DNA of 17,196 nucleotides, taken from assembly GCA_035714115.1 (NCBI GenBank), contig DASTMO010000068.1, positions 1 through 17,196 of the forward strand. Direction: 5' to 3'. Numbering within the stretch: the first letter of the stretch is position 1; each line of letters opens with the position of its first letter. This stretch comes from CAMAVH01 sp035714115. GTDB taxonomy: Bacteria > Pseudomonadota > Alphaproteobacteria > SMXQ01. The notes under the pieces were generated by a model. That model did no database searches and had not been told where the DNA came from. It saw only the letters and a list, made by a program, of their open reading frames with translations. The position numbers and the translations under genes are program-made. This document shows, in pieces, positions 1-7,537 of the stretch.

Positions 1-867
1 CGCGATCGAGGCGCTCAACCGCTCGGGCTGCCAAGTCGGCGTCAGGCCGCGCCCGCGCGTGGCGTCGATCAGATTGGCGCGGCGTTTGAGGCCGTTGAAG
101 CCGGGCGACCATGGGGTCGCGTTGAAATCGCCGATCACCGCGACGGGGCCGAGATGGCTGCCCGCCATGCGGCCGGCGATGTCGAATTGCTGCGACTGGA
201 TCGCCGCGCCGCCGCCGAACGGCACCATGCCGTGCAACGCCACCAGCCGCAGGCAGGCGCCGCGCTCGCCGCTCGGCGGGCAAAGATCGGCGGCGACGAC
301 CGGCGTATAGATGCCGGCGGAGCGGTTGGTCTCGAGCGCGGCAATGGGCCAGCGGCTGAGGATGCCGATCTCGTGATAGGATTCGCGATGGGTCATCAGC
401 TTGTGCGGATAGGCCGCTTCGAGCGGCGCGGTGCGCAGGTCGATGTCGCTGGGAATTTCCGTCAGCACGATCACGTCGGGCTTCTCGGCGGCGACGAAGG
501 CCTGGAACTTGGCATCGTCGGTCGCCAGGCCACGCATGTTGTAGCTGGCGATGCGGATGGCGCGGCCCGACGCCTCGGCCGTGGCGGGTTCGCGGATATA
601 GCTCATCAGATGCGGGACGAGCGGCACGACATTGGCCGCCAGCAGCACGACGTTGACGGCGATCAGCGGCAGATGGCGCAGCAGCAAGGAGGCCAGCAGC
701 GCGATGAGGCCGAGCGCCGCCCATTGCGGGCGGAAATGCCCGAAGAGATCGAGCGGCCAGGCGAATTGGCCGAGCACGGCGCAGAGCGTCGCGAAGCCGA
801 GTCCGAGCGTGAGCGCCAGGACGAGAACGGTGATGAAGGCGAGCCGGCGGGACGGAGCTTTGCTCAT
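1..867 (-). CDS. Membrane-anchored endonuclease/exonuclease/phosphatase family protein (partial, C-terminus cut)
   Basis: The reading frame starts at an ATG (867-865) and stays open to the window edge, giving 289 residues without a stop. The N-terminus has three hydrophobic stretches (about residues 9-32, 47-65 and 66-87), so the enzyme domain is probably tethered to the inner membrane; which side it faces is not settled. From about residue 104 an EEP fold is visible: SYN with Asn110, LTE with Glu137, and GDFNATPWS with Asp247 and Asn249. These are the metal and phosphate residues of the DNase I/exonuclease III/phosphodiesterase superfamily. The final His motif lies beyond the window. A GAAGG ribosome site sits 8 nt before the ATG. 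The gene starts 19 bp after the gshB stop and is probably co-transcribed with it. The substrate cannot be told: nuclease, phosphodiesterase and sphingomyelinase-like members share these motifs. Family call is firm, function open. Confidence 0.85.
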   Translation of the reverse strand, partial: MSKAPSRRLAFITVLVLALTLGLGFATLCAVLGQFAWPLDLFGHFRPQWAALGLIALLASLLLRHLPLIAVNVVLLAANVVPLVPHLMSYIREPATAEASGRAIRIASYNMRGLATDDAKFQAFVAAEKPDVIVLTEIPSDIDLRTAPLEAAYPHKLMTHRESYHEIGILSRWPIAALETNRSAGIYTPVVAADLCPPSGERGACLRLVALHGMVPFGGGAAIQSQQFDIAGRMAGSHLGPVAVIGDFNATPWSPGFNGLKRRANLIDATRGRGLTPTWQPERLSASIA

Positions 868-886
868 TAGACGCGCCTTCGCCGGC

Positions 887-1870
887 TTACTTCGTTTTGG
901 ACTTCGTTTGGGCGGGCTTGGCGCGGCGCGCTTTCAGACGGCGCTCGATGGCGTCCCACAGATCGCGCTCCAGCGCCACTCCGTCGAGCCGGTTGATCTC
1001 CTGGATGCCGGTCGGCGAGGTGACGTTGATCTCGGTGAGATAATCGCCGATCACGTCGATGCCGACGAAGACGAGGCCTTTCTCGCGCAGGGTCGGGCCG
1101 ATGGCGGCGCAAAGCTCCTTGTCGCGCGCGGTCAGCTTGGTCTTGGCCGCGCGGCCGCCGACATGCAGGTTGGCGCGCGCCTCGCCCTTGGCCGGAATGC
1201 GCGCCACCGCGCCGCCCGGCTCGCCGTCGATCAGGATGATGCGTTTGTCGCCTTTGCGCACGTCGGGCAGATATTTCTGCACCATGATCGGCTCGCGCGA
1301 GCGCGCTGTGAACATCTCCAACAGCGCGTTCAGATTGTCGTCCTCGGGCCGCAAGTGGAAGACGCCGGCACCGCCGTTGCCGTAGAGCGGTTTGAGGATG
1401 ATGTCCTTGTGCTTGGCGCGGAAGGCGACGATGCGCTCGCGGTCCGAAGCGATCAGCGTCGGCGGCATCACGCCGTCGAAATGCGTCACGAACAATTTCT
1501 CCGGCGCGTTGCGCACCTCGACAGGATCGTTCACCACAAGCACGCTCGATGGCAGATGCTCAAGCAGATGCGTCGCCGTGATGTAGGCCATGTCGAACGG
1601 CGGATCCTGGCGCATCAGGATCACATCCATCTCCGCCAGATCGACCAGCTTGGCCGGGCCGTAAGTGAAATGATCGCCCTTTTTGCGCCGCACCGTCACT
1701 TCGCGCGCGCGCGCCGTCACGCGGCCGTCCATCAGCGCCAGATCTTGCGGCAGGTAGTGATAGAGCGCGTGCTTGCGGCGCTGCGCCTCGAGGGCGAGCA
1801 TGAAGGTGGAATCGCCGTCGATGTTGATGGATTCCATCGGGTCCATCTGCAGGGCGACCGCGAGGCTCAT
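887..1870 (-). CDS. gshB: Glutathione synthetase
   Basis: This cytosolic enzyme joins gamma-glutamylcysteine and glycine with ATP, the last step of glutathione synthesis. The 327-residue protein has the usual two parts: an N-terminal substrate-binding domain opening with QMDPMESINIDGDST, typical of proteobacterial GshB, and an ATP-grasp domain from about residue 125. Visible landmarks are the glycine-rich KPLYGNGGAGVF loop and the C-terminal FVGIDVIGDYLTEINVTSPT block that holds the Mg/ATP ligands. The length is normal, with a short basic tail (KPAQTKSKTK). The ATG start is supported by GGAG 8 nt upstream. A 72 bp gap separates it from the upstream SirB1-like gene, and it is followed closely by the EEP gene. 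No irregularities. Confidence 0.96.
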   Translation of the reverse strand: MSLAVALQMDPMESINIDGDSTFMLALEAQRRKHALYHYLPQDLALMDGRVTARAREVTVRRKKGDHFTYGPAKLVDLAEMDVILMRQDPPFDMAYITATHLLEHLPSSVLVVNDPVEVRNAPEKLFVTHFDGVMPPTLIASDRERIVAFRAKHKDIILKPLYGNGGAGVFHLRPEDDNLNALLEMFTARSREPIMVQKYLPDVRKGDKRIILIDGEPGGAVARIPAKGEARANLHVGGRAAKTKLTARDKELCAAIGPTLREKGLVFVGIDVIGDYLTEINVTSPTGIQEINRLDGVALERDLWDAIERRLKARRAKPAQTKSKTK

Positions 1871-1901
1871 ATGTCGTACTCCATTTGCGAGGGGCGCGCG
1901 G

Positions 1902-1930
1902 ATTATGGCGCGCGCCGCGGCTTTAAGCCA
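1902..1930 (-). promoter_or_regulatory. Candidate gshB promoter (good -10, weak -35)
   Basis: Reading the minus strand, CATAAT (1907-1902) matches five of six bases of the TATAAT -10 box. It would place transcription start about 25 nt before the gshB ATG, leaving room for the GGAG ribosome site. The hexamer 17 bp upstream, TGGCTT (1930-1925), is a poor -35. A small palindrome (GGCTT-A-AAGCC) overlaps that region. gshB may instead be read through from the genes upstream. Confidence 0.3.
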
Positions 1931-1942
1931 GTCGGGCGTGGC

Positions 1943-2782
1943 TCAGTTGAGCCGCCGGCGCAGGATCTGCAGCGCTTGCGCGGCCGTATGACGGGCCGCC
2001 GCATCGGGCGTCAGGGCGACGAACTTGTCGAGCGCCGCGATGGCCGCCCCGAGATTGCCGAGCTCCCCATGCAGCACGCCGGCCTCGCGCCACAGCTCGG
2101 CTTCCTTTGGGGCGAAGAGCAGCATGCGCTCGACCGTGGCGACGGCCTTCTCGCCCTTTCCTTGCGCGATCAGGCGCGACTTGATGTTGTTCTGCAGGCG
2201 CAGCAGCACGGCGCGATTGGCCAGGGCGGCGCAATGAGCCGGAGTGAGCTCGGCGTCGCGGCCGATCATGGTTTTGAGCAGCTCGCGCAGCGCGCCGGCG
2301 TCGCCCACCGTTTTGCCGCGAAAAGGATCGATGATCAGCCGTTCGCCCGAGCGTTCGAGCGCGATCAGGAAATGCGCCGGGAAGTTGAGGCCGTGGGCCG
2401 TCCAGCCTTGAGCGCGCGCGGCGTGGATGTAAAGGATGCCGAGCGTGACCGGCAGGCCTTTGCGCCGGTCGATCACGCGCATCAGATTGGCGTTCTGCAG
2501 ATCGTCATAAGTCAGCTCGTCGCCGCGATAGCCTTGCTCATCGACGATGACGCGGATTAGCGCGGCGGCGCGGTCTTCAAGCGCGCCGCCCGTCGCTGCG
2601 GCTTGCGCCACGCCGCCGGCGAGATCGCTCAAATGCAGGCGGTAGCGTTCGAGCGCGACGCGCGGGCGCTCCAGCGCGGCGAGCATCAGCGCCGTCTCGG
2701 CGAGATCCATCTCGTCGTCGCCGAGCGCGCCCACCCCGGCCAGCGCGGTCTCGATCTCGCTGCTGGCGCGGGTCTCGCTCAT
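1943..2782 (-). CDS. SirB1/UPF0162 family protein: transglutaminase-like domain plus TPR tail
   Basis: The 279-residue cytosolic protein has a SirB1-type domain (about residues 35-180) followed by helical TPR-like repeats (about 190-275, including AELWREAGVLHGELGNLGAAIAAL). The signature is RKGLPVTLGILYIHAA followed by FPAHFLI and IIDPF, the conserved core of UPF0162. These proteins descend from the transglutaminase fold: here the His (in PAHF) and Asp (in IDPF) are kept, but the only cysteine in the protein is in TPAHC, after the core, so the usual nucleophile is missing. No reaction is established for the family. The start codon lies 4 nt after the stop of the BON lipoprotein gene with no clear ribosome site of its own, which points to translational coupling within one operon. 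Confidence 0.88.
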   Translation of the reverse strand: MSETRASSEIETALAGVGALGDDEMDLAETALMLAALERPRVALERYRLHLSDLAGGVAQAAATGGALEDRAAALIRVIVDEQGYRGDELTYDDLQNANLMRVIDRRKGLPVTLGILYIHAARAQGWTAHGLNFPAHFLIALERSGERLIIDPFRGKTVGDAGALRELLKTMIGRDAELTPAHCAALANRAVLLRLQNNIKSRLIAQGKGEKAVATVERMLLFAPKEAELWREAGVLHGELGNLGAAIAALDKFVALTPDAAARHTAAQALQILRRRLN

Positions 2783-2786
2783 GAGG

Positions 2787-3572
2787 TCAGTTCAACTGTT
2801 CGGTCGTGATGCCGCCGCTGCGCGGCGCCGGCGCGGCGCCGCCCTCGACCGGATAGCCGCCGGCCGGTTCGGCCGGCATCGGCGCGCCCGAACCGCCGGT
2901 CGAAGTGCCGCCTTGGCTCTGCGCGCCGGGCTGGCCCTGCGGTTGGTTCCCGTTGTTGGCGCGGCGCGGATCGCTCTTGAGCAGGACGTGATTCACCACG
3001 CGCTGCACATATTCGATGTTGCGCGCGTGGTTGAGGACGATCTCAAGTTCCTGCTGGTCCTGCGCCACGCCGATCATGTAGATCACGCCGCGCACGGTCT
3101 CGAAGGAATAGTTCACCGAGAAGACGTTCTTCTCGAACAGCAGCTTGCTCTTGAGCTGCCCGGTGATCCACTGATCGCGCACGAAGCTGCCGGTGCTTCC
3201 CGACTTATCGACGACGGTCTCGTCGATCACTTCCTTCACGCCCTTGGCTTGCCAGGCGAGCTTGACCGCCTGGGCGCGCCATTCTTCCGAGCCGATCACG
3301 CCGGTGAGCAGCACGCGGCCTTCCCAGATCTGCAGATTGAGCTGGCGATACATGGTGGCCGAATATTCGAGCCACATATAATTAATCGCGGCGCGGATCT
3401 GCGTGTCGCTGGCGCCGCCCTCGATGCCGCGCTCCTGCGAGGCGGTGACCGCGCCGGTCGCGCCGGCGCCGACAGCGACGCCGACCGGCGTGCAGGCGGC
3501 GGTCGAAAGGAGAAGGCCGGCGGCTGCGGCGGCGGAAAGCAGGAAGCGGGGGCTGATGCTGTCGGCGGTCAT
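2787..3572 (-). CDS. Dual BON-domain lipoprotein, DolP/YraP-like
   Basis: The 261-residue protein begins with a lipoprotein signal peptide ending in a lipobox, STAAC, so lipidation is expected at Cys27. A Gly/Ala-rich stretch follows, then two BON domains in tandem (about residues 52-118 and 123-190, each with the GV-hydrophobic strand pattern such as VLLTGVIGS and VIYMIGVAQ). A low-complexity Gly/Pro/Gln/Ser-rich tail (about 195-261) completes it. BON domains bind phospholipid; the two-BON lipoprotein DolP (YraP) of E. coli supports outer-membrane integrity and is encoded near yraM/yraN. Here too it lies downstream of yraN and close to an LpoA homologue, which supports a DolP-like role by inference. 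The tail is an addition to the roughly 190-residue E. coli protein. OsmY-like is the alternative. Confidence 0.85.
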   Translation of the reverse strand: MTADSISPRFLLSAAAAAGLLLSTAACTPVGVAVGAGATGAVTASQERGIEGGASDTQIRAAINYMWLEYSATMYRQLNLQIWEGRVLLTGVIGSEEWRAQAVKLAWQAKGVKEVIDETVVDKSGSTGSFVRDQWITGQLKSKLLFEKNVFSVNYSFETVRGVIYMIGVAQDQQELEIVLNHARNIEYVQRVVNHVLLKSDPRRANNGNQPQGQPGAQSQGGTSTGGSGAPMPAEPAGGYPVEGGAAPAPRSGGITTEQLN

Positions 3573-3599
3573 GCTCTGTCTCGTGGTTTGCGCGAGAGT

Positions 3600-3605
3600 C
3601 TTATA
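3600..3605 (-). promoter_or_regulatory. Candidate -10 box for the BON lipoprotein gene
   Basis: On the minus strand TATAAG (3605-3600) lies 27 nt before the ATG of the BON lipoprotein gene, within the 101 bp gap after yraN. It matches five of six -10 positions. No convincing -35 is seen 16-18 bp upstream; that stretch holds a tandem 9-bp repeat (AGCCTGCCG twice, 3623-3640 on the plus strand). The gene may have its own promoter besides read-through from yraN. Confidence 0.3.
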
Positions 3606-3673
3606 TCGGGACGGCGATGTCCAGCCTGCCGAGCCTGCCGACGAACCATGGCCAAAATTTGACGCAGTCTATT

Positions 3674-4030
3674 TTACCGCCAGGCGTCGGGCAGATGGCG
3701 CGGCCAGCGCCACGGCGCGACGAGCATGGCGTCGAAGCGCGCGTCGTAGCCGGCCAGTTCGGGGTGGCGGGCGAGAAATAGCCCGGCCGCGGCCGTGATG
3801 CGGGCTTGCTGGCGCGCGCCGATGGCTTCGCCCGCCGCGGCTTCGTCGCCGCGCGCCTTGACCTCGATGAAGAGGACGAGCCGCCCACGCTTGGCGACGA
3901 TGTCGATTTCCCCGGCCGGCGAGCGCCAGTCGCGCGCCAGGATGCGCCAGCCGGTCATGCGCAGCCGCAAGGCGGCGAGGGCTTCGCCGCGCCGGCCGGC
4001 TTTCCAGGCGGCCAGCTTAGCTTGCTTCAC
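3674..4030 (-). CDS. yraN: YraN family protein (UPF0102, endonuclease-like fold)
   Basis: This 118-residue cytosolic protein carries the UPF0102 hallmarks: RRGEALAA near the N-terminus, then AGEIDIVAKRG and LFIEVKAR. The Glu, Asp and E-x-K residues match the PD-(D/E)xK nuclease core, so it resembles Holliday-junction resolvases, but no activity is firmly assigned to the family. The length is typical. The start is a GTG at 4030-4028 whose last two bases form part of the rsmI stop (GTGA overlap of 4 bp), so the two are translationally coupled. It has no separate promoter. YraN next to RsmI and LpoA is a widely conserved arrangement. Confidence 0.93.
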   Translation of the reverse strand: MKQAKLAAWKAGRRGEALAALRLRMTGWRILARDWRSPAGEIDIVAKRGRLVLFIEVKARGDEAAAGEAIGARQQARITAAAGLFLARHPELAGYDARFDAMLVAPWRWPRHLPDAWR

Positions 4031-4980
4031 TTGCCCGCCTTCAGCTCAAGCGCGCGGGCATAGACCTGCTTGCGCGGCAGGCCGGTGGCGGCGGAGACGA
4101 TCGCGGCGGCGTCCTTGACGCTGGCCTGTTCGAGCGCCGCGCGCAGCCGGTCATCGAGGCTTTCGGCGCTGGCAGCTTGGCTCGCGGCATCGGCGCCGCC
4201 GATGCAGACGACGATTTCGCCTTTGGGCGCGCCGGCTTCAGCGTAATGCGCTGCCAATTCGCGCAAGCTGCCGCGCCGGGTCTCTTCATAGAGCTTGGTG
4301 ATCTCGCGCGAGACGGCGGCAGGGCGTTCGCCTAGCACGTCGGCCATGTCGGCCAGGCTTTCGGCCAGTCGTTGCGCCGATTCGAAGAAGATCAGCGTCG
4401 CCGGCACGGCGGCCAGTTCACCCAGCGCCGAGCGCCGTCCGGCGCTTTTGGCCGGCAGGAAGCCGGCGAAGAGGAAGCGGTCGCTCGGCAGACCCGACAG
4501 CACCAGGGCGGCGAGCGGGGCGGAAGGCCCGGGCAGCGGCACGACATTGAGGTTCGCGGCGATGGCCTCGCGCACCAGCTTATAGCCGGGATCGGAGACC
4601 AGCGGCGTGCCGGCGTCCGTGACCAGGGCGATGCGCTCACCGGCGGCCAGCCGCCGCAGCAGCTTGGGCCGCATCTCGGCGGCGTTATGCTCGTGGTAGG
4701 GGACGAGCTTGGCGGCGATGCCGTGGCGCGTCAGCAGCTTCGAGGTCACCCGGCTGTCCTCGCAGGCGATGGCGTCGGCGGCTTTCAGCACATCGAGGGC
4801 GCGCAAGGTGATGTCGGCGATATTGCCGATCGGCGTGGCGACGACATAAAGGCCAGGTGTTAAAGCGCGCGGGGACGAATCGGCGTCCGGCGCGTTCTGT
4901 TCCTGCTCCGGCGCGGCCAGCGCTCCCGGTTTACTTGCCTCCGGTTTACTTGAAGCGCCTGTCTGTTTACCCTGGGCCAA
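4027..4980 (-). CDS. rsmI: 16S rRNA (cytidine(1402)-2'-O)-methyltransferase RsmI
   Basis: RsmI uses S-adenosylmethionine to methylate the 2'-hydroxyl of C1402 in the 16S rRNA decoding centre. The tetrapyrrole-methylase fold is clear: GLYVVATPIGNIADITLRAL opens the domain at about residue 43, followed by DAIACEDSR, ALVTDAGTPLVSDPGYKL and LPGPSAPLAAL. A helical C-terminal segment (about 265-317) is also usual. The 317 residues exceed the roughly 286 of E. coli because of an N-terminal extension of about 42 residues that is low-complexity (SKPEASKPGA, a 5-residue repeat). The best start is TTG at 4980, since no in-frame ATG precedes the domain and GGGGGA lies 9 nt upstream. It overlaps yraN by 4 bp and diverges from the LpoA-family gene across 17 bp. 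Confidence 0.95.
   Translation of the reverse strand: MAQGKQTGASSKPEASKPGALAAPEQEQNAPDADSSPRALTPGLYVVATPIGNIADITLRALDVLKAADAIACEDSRVTSKLLTRHGIAAKLVPYHEHNAAEMRPKLLRRLAAGERIALVTDAGTPLVSDPGYKLVREAIAANLNVVPLPGPSAPLAALVLSGLPSDRFLFAGFLPAKSAGRRSALGELAAVPATLIFFESAQRLAESLADMADVLGERPAAVSREITKLYEETRRGSLRELAAHYAEAGAPKGEIVVCIGGADAASQAASAESLDDRLRAALEQASVKDAAAIVSAATGLPRKQVYARALELKAGK
4926..4970. repeat. GTTTAC repeats (two 12-bp direct copies plus a third core)
   Basis: CCGGTTTACTTG occurs at 4926-4937 and again at 4941-4952, a 15 bp period, and the core GTTTAC recurs at 4965-4970. On the minus strand the first two encode the repeated Ser-Lys-Pro of the RsmI N-terminal extension. On the plus strand they lie 28-72 bp upstream of the LpoA-family start codon. 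They could be a simple in-frame duplication or an operator. Confidence 0.5.
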
Positions 4981-4997
4981 CCTAAGGTTTCCCCCGC

Positions 4998-6362
4998 GTG
5001 TGCATCATGCCGTTTCCGTCGATCCTGGCGCGTTTGTGCGTCGCCACGCTGCTTCTCGCGCCGCTCGCGGCCTGCCAGCAGCCCGGCAGGTTAGTCGCCC
5101 AACCGCCCCAGCCGCAAGTTGTCGCGCCGCCGCCGGCCACCGCCGCGCCCGCGCCGATGCCGACCCCGAACGCCGAGACCCTGCAGCTCGCGCCGCCGGA
5201 CAGCGGCAAGTCCGTCACCGTGGGCTTCCTCGTGCCCTTGAGCGGCCAAGGCGCCGCTTTCGGTCAGGCTTTGCTCAATGCGGCGCAGATGGCGCTGTTC
5301 GATCTCGCCGGCATGGAAGGCGGCGCAGATGTCGCGCTGCTGCCGCGCGACACCAAAGGCACGCCGGATGGCGCGCTCGCCGCCGCCGAAGACGCCATGA
5401 CGGCCGGCGCGCAGCTGCTGCTCGGCCCGCTGTTCTCGGCCGATGTCGAGACGATCGCCCCGGCGGCGCGCGCGCGCGGCGTCCCGGTGGTCGCCTTCAC
5501 CAACGATTACGCGGTGGCCGGCAACGGCGTCTATATCCTCGGCTTCACGCCGGAGATGCAGGTGACGCGCGTGGTCAATTATGCCGCCAGCCGCGGCCTG
5601 CAGCGCATCGCCGCCCTGGTGCCCGACTCGGTCTATGGCCAGCGCGTCGCCGCCGCCGTGCGCGCTGCCGTCGAGCGCGCCGGTCTGACCCTCGGCGAGA
5701 TCGCCAGCTACGATGCCTCGGCCAGCACCAATCTCGTCTCGCCGGTGGTGCGCCGCATGACCAATTACGACGCGCGCCGCGAAGCGCTGCGCCGTCAGCG
5801 CCAGGAATTGGCGGCGCTCGACGACGAAGCCTCCAAGCTGGCGTTGCGCCGCCTCGAACGGCTGGAGACCTACGGCGACGTCGATTTTGACGCCGTGGTG
5901 ATTCCCGAAAGCGGCGGCCGTATCAAGGCGATCGCGCCGCTGTTGCCGTTCTACGACGTCGACACGCGCAAGGTGCGCACGCTCGGCACCATCGAATGGG
6001 AAGATCCGGACACCTGGACCGAGCCGGCGCTGGCCGGCGGCTGGTATCCGGCGACGCCCGATGGCCCGCGCGCCGAATTCGCCGCCACCTATCGCAAGCT
6101 TTATGGCGCAGTGCCGCCGCCGCGCGCCGCGCTCGGCTACGATGCCGCCGCGCTCGCCGCCGTGCTGGCGCGTGGCCCTGCCGCTTCGCGCTTCTCCTCC
6201 GCCGCGATTGCCCAGCCGAACGGCTTTGCCGGTGTCGACGGCATCTTCCGTCTGACGCCGCAGGGTCTCGCCGAACGCGGCCTAGCGGTGAAGGAAGTGA
6301 CGCCGCGCAATTCGCGTGTCGTCAGCCCGGCGCCGACGACATTCGAGCAACTCACGAACTAG
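4998..6362 (+). CDS. Penicillin-binding protein activator lipoprotein (LpoA/LppC family)
   Basis: The 454-residue protein has a lipoprotein signal peptide with lipobox LAAC (lipidated Cys26), then a Pro/Ala-rich linker (about 30-60), then a periplasmic-binding-protein type I domain to the end (opening VTVGFLVPLSGQGAAFGQALLNAA, with VYGQRVAAAVRAA later). This is the LppC/LpoA family; in E. coli LpoA is an outer-membrane lipoprotein that activates PBP1A during peptidoglycan synthesis. The alphaproteobacterial forms have the C-terminal domain but not the long TPR part of E. coli LpoA, so the exact partner is an inference. The start may be GTG 4998 (AAGG 10 nt upstream) or ATG 5007; either keeps the signal peptide. 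It diverges from rsmI and its stop TAG shares CTAG with the hemW stop. Confidence 0.9.
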   Translation: MCIMPFPSILARLCVATLLLAPLAACQQPGRLVAQPPQPQVVAPPPATAAPAPMPTPNAETLQLAPPDSGKSVTVGFLVPLSGQGAAFGQALLNAAQMALFDLAGMEGGADVALLPRDTKGTPDGALAAAEDAMTAGAQLLLGPLFSADVETIAPAARARGVPVVAFTNDYAVAGNGVYILGFTPEMQVTRVVNYAASRGLQRIAALVPDSVYGQRVAAAVRAAVERAGLTLGEIASYDASASTNLVSPVVRRMTNYDARREALRRQRQELAALDDEASKLALRRLERLETYGDVDFDAVVIPESGGRIKAIAPLLPFYDVDTRKVRTLGTIEWEDPDTWTEPALAGGWYPATPDGPRAEFAATYRKLYGAVPPPRAALGYDAAALAAVLARGPAASRFSSAAIAQPNGFAGVDGIFRLTPQGLAERGLAVKEVTPRNSRVVSPAPTTFEQLTN

Positions 6363-7531
6363 ATTATTAATTCAGCCAGCACCGCGTTGAGCCGTTGGCG
6401 GCCCTCGCTGGTGCTGGCGAGGCCGCGCTCATCGATCGTGAGAAAACCGCCTTCGATCAGGCGCTGCAGGCGTTTTTGATCGAGCGCTGCTTCCGGCTCT
6501 TTTCCGGCGATGCGCAGGAAGCGCGCGCGCGGAATCGGCTCCGCCAAGCGCAGGCCCATCATCAGCATTTCCGACAGGCGCTCGTCTTTTGCCACGGCGG
6601 ACTCTTCCATCACGCCGAGGCCGTCTTTGACCAACTGCGCCAGCCAGTCTTCCGGCTTATGCTTGCGTAACGTCGCGAGAGTCTCGCCGCCGAAGGTCAG
6701 GCGGCCGTGCGCGCCCGGGCCGATGCCGACGTAATCGTCGAGCCGCCAATAGATCAGATTGTGACGGCTCTCTTCGCCGGGCTTGGCGTGATTGGAAATC
6801 TCGTAAGCGGCGAGGCCCGCATCTTTGAGCCGCGCCTGGGTATGTTCGTACAGCGCCGCCGCGGTTTCCTCGTCGGGTAAAACGAATTCGCCGCGCTTAT
6901 GCGCCGCATAGAACGGCGTGCCCTTCTCGATGGTCAGCTGATAGAGCGACAGATGCGTCGTGCCATAGGCCAACGCGTCGTCGAGCTCGCGTTGCCAGTT
7001 CTCGAGCGTCTGATCGGGGCGCGCGTAAATCAGATCGAAGCTTGCGCGCTCGAATGTTTTCAGCGCCGTCTCGATGGCGCCGCGCGCTTGGGCGGCGTCA
7101 TGGGCGCGGCCGAGAAATTTCAAACTGACATCGTCGAACGCCTGCACGCCGAGCGAGACGCGGTTGACGCCCGCGCTTTTGAAGGCGGCGAAGCGCGCCG
7201 CTTCGACCGAGCTCGGGTTGGCCTCCAGCGTGATTTCGATGCCGGGCTCGAATCCGAACAGGCGCTCGGCGGTTTCGATAATCGCGCCGGCGGTCGTCGG
7301 TTCCATCAGAGACGGCGTGCCGCCGCCGAAGAAGATGCTGCTCAATGGACGGCGCGCATCATGTGCGTCAAGACGAGCCGCTTCCGTCTCCAGCGCGCGC
7401 AGGTAAGCGGCACGCCAGTCGGGCTGGTCTATCGCCGCGCGCACATGACTGTTGAAATCGCAGTAGGGGCATTTGGCGACGCAAAACGGCCAATGCACGT
7501 AAAGTCCCAGCTGCGGCAGGTCTCTCTCCAT
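6359..7531 (-). CDS. hemW: Radical SAM heme chaperone HemW
   Basis: The 390-residue cytosolic protein has the radical SAM cluster motif CVAKCPYC (Cys17, 21, 24) right after LGLYVHWPF. Cys24 is followed by DF rather than the extra Cys of HemN, and the HemW-type HNLIYW motif is present. This points to the heme-binding chaperone HemW rather than the coproporphyrinogen dehydrogenase HemN. Other landmarks are FFGGGTPSL, ITLEANPSS and GVNRVSLGVQAF. A C-terminal HemN-type helical domain follows from about residue 290. Length is typical. Its ATG has no ribosome site, and a -10-like box ends 6 nt before it, so the mRNA may be leaderless. The gene ends by overlapping the LpoA-family stop by 4 bp. rph-rdgB-hemW linkage is common in alphaproteobacteria. 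Confidence 0.95.
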   Translation of the reverse strand: MERDLPQLGLYVHWPFCVAKCPYCDFNSHVRAAIDQPDWRAAYLRALETEAARLDAHDARRPLSSIFFGGGTPSLMEPTTAGAIIETAERLFGFEPGIEITLEANPSSVEAARFAAFKSAGVNRVSLGVQAFDDVSLKFLGRAHDAAQARGAIETALKTFERASFDLIYARPDQTLENWQRELDDALAYGTTHLSLYQLTIEKGTPFYAAHKRGEFVLPDEETAAALYEHTQARLKDAGLAAYEISNHAKPGEESRHNLIYWRLDDYVGIGPGAHGRLTFGGETLATLRKHKPEDWLAQLVKDGLGVMEESAVAKDERLSEMLMMGLRLAEPIPRARFLRIAGKEPEAALDQKRLQRLIEGGFLTIDERGLASTSEGRQRLNAVLAELII

Positions 7532-7537
7532 GGCGGG

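Noticed and set aside
632..2560. 642-codon plus-strand open frame across the EEP, gshB and SirB1 genes
   Set aside because: It runs opposite three well-supported genes, has skewed Arg/Gln/Asp/His-rich composition typical of shadow frames, and shows no family motif.
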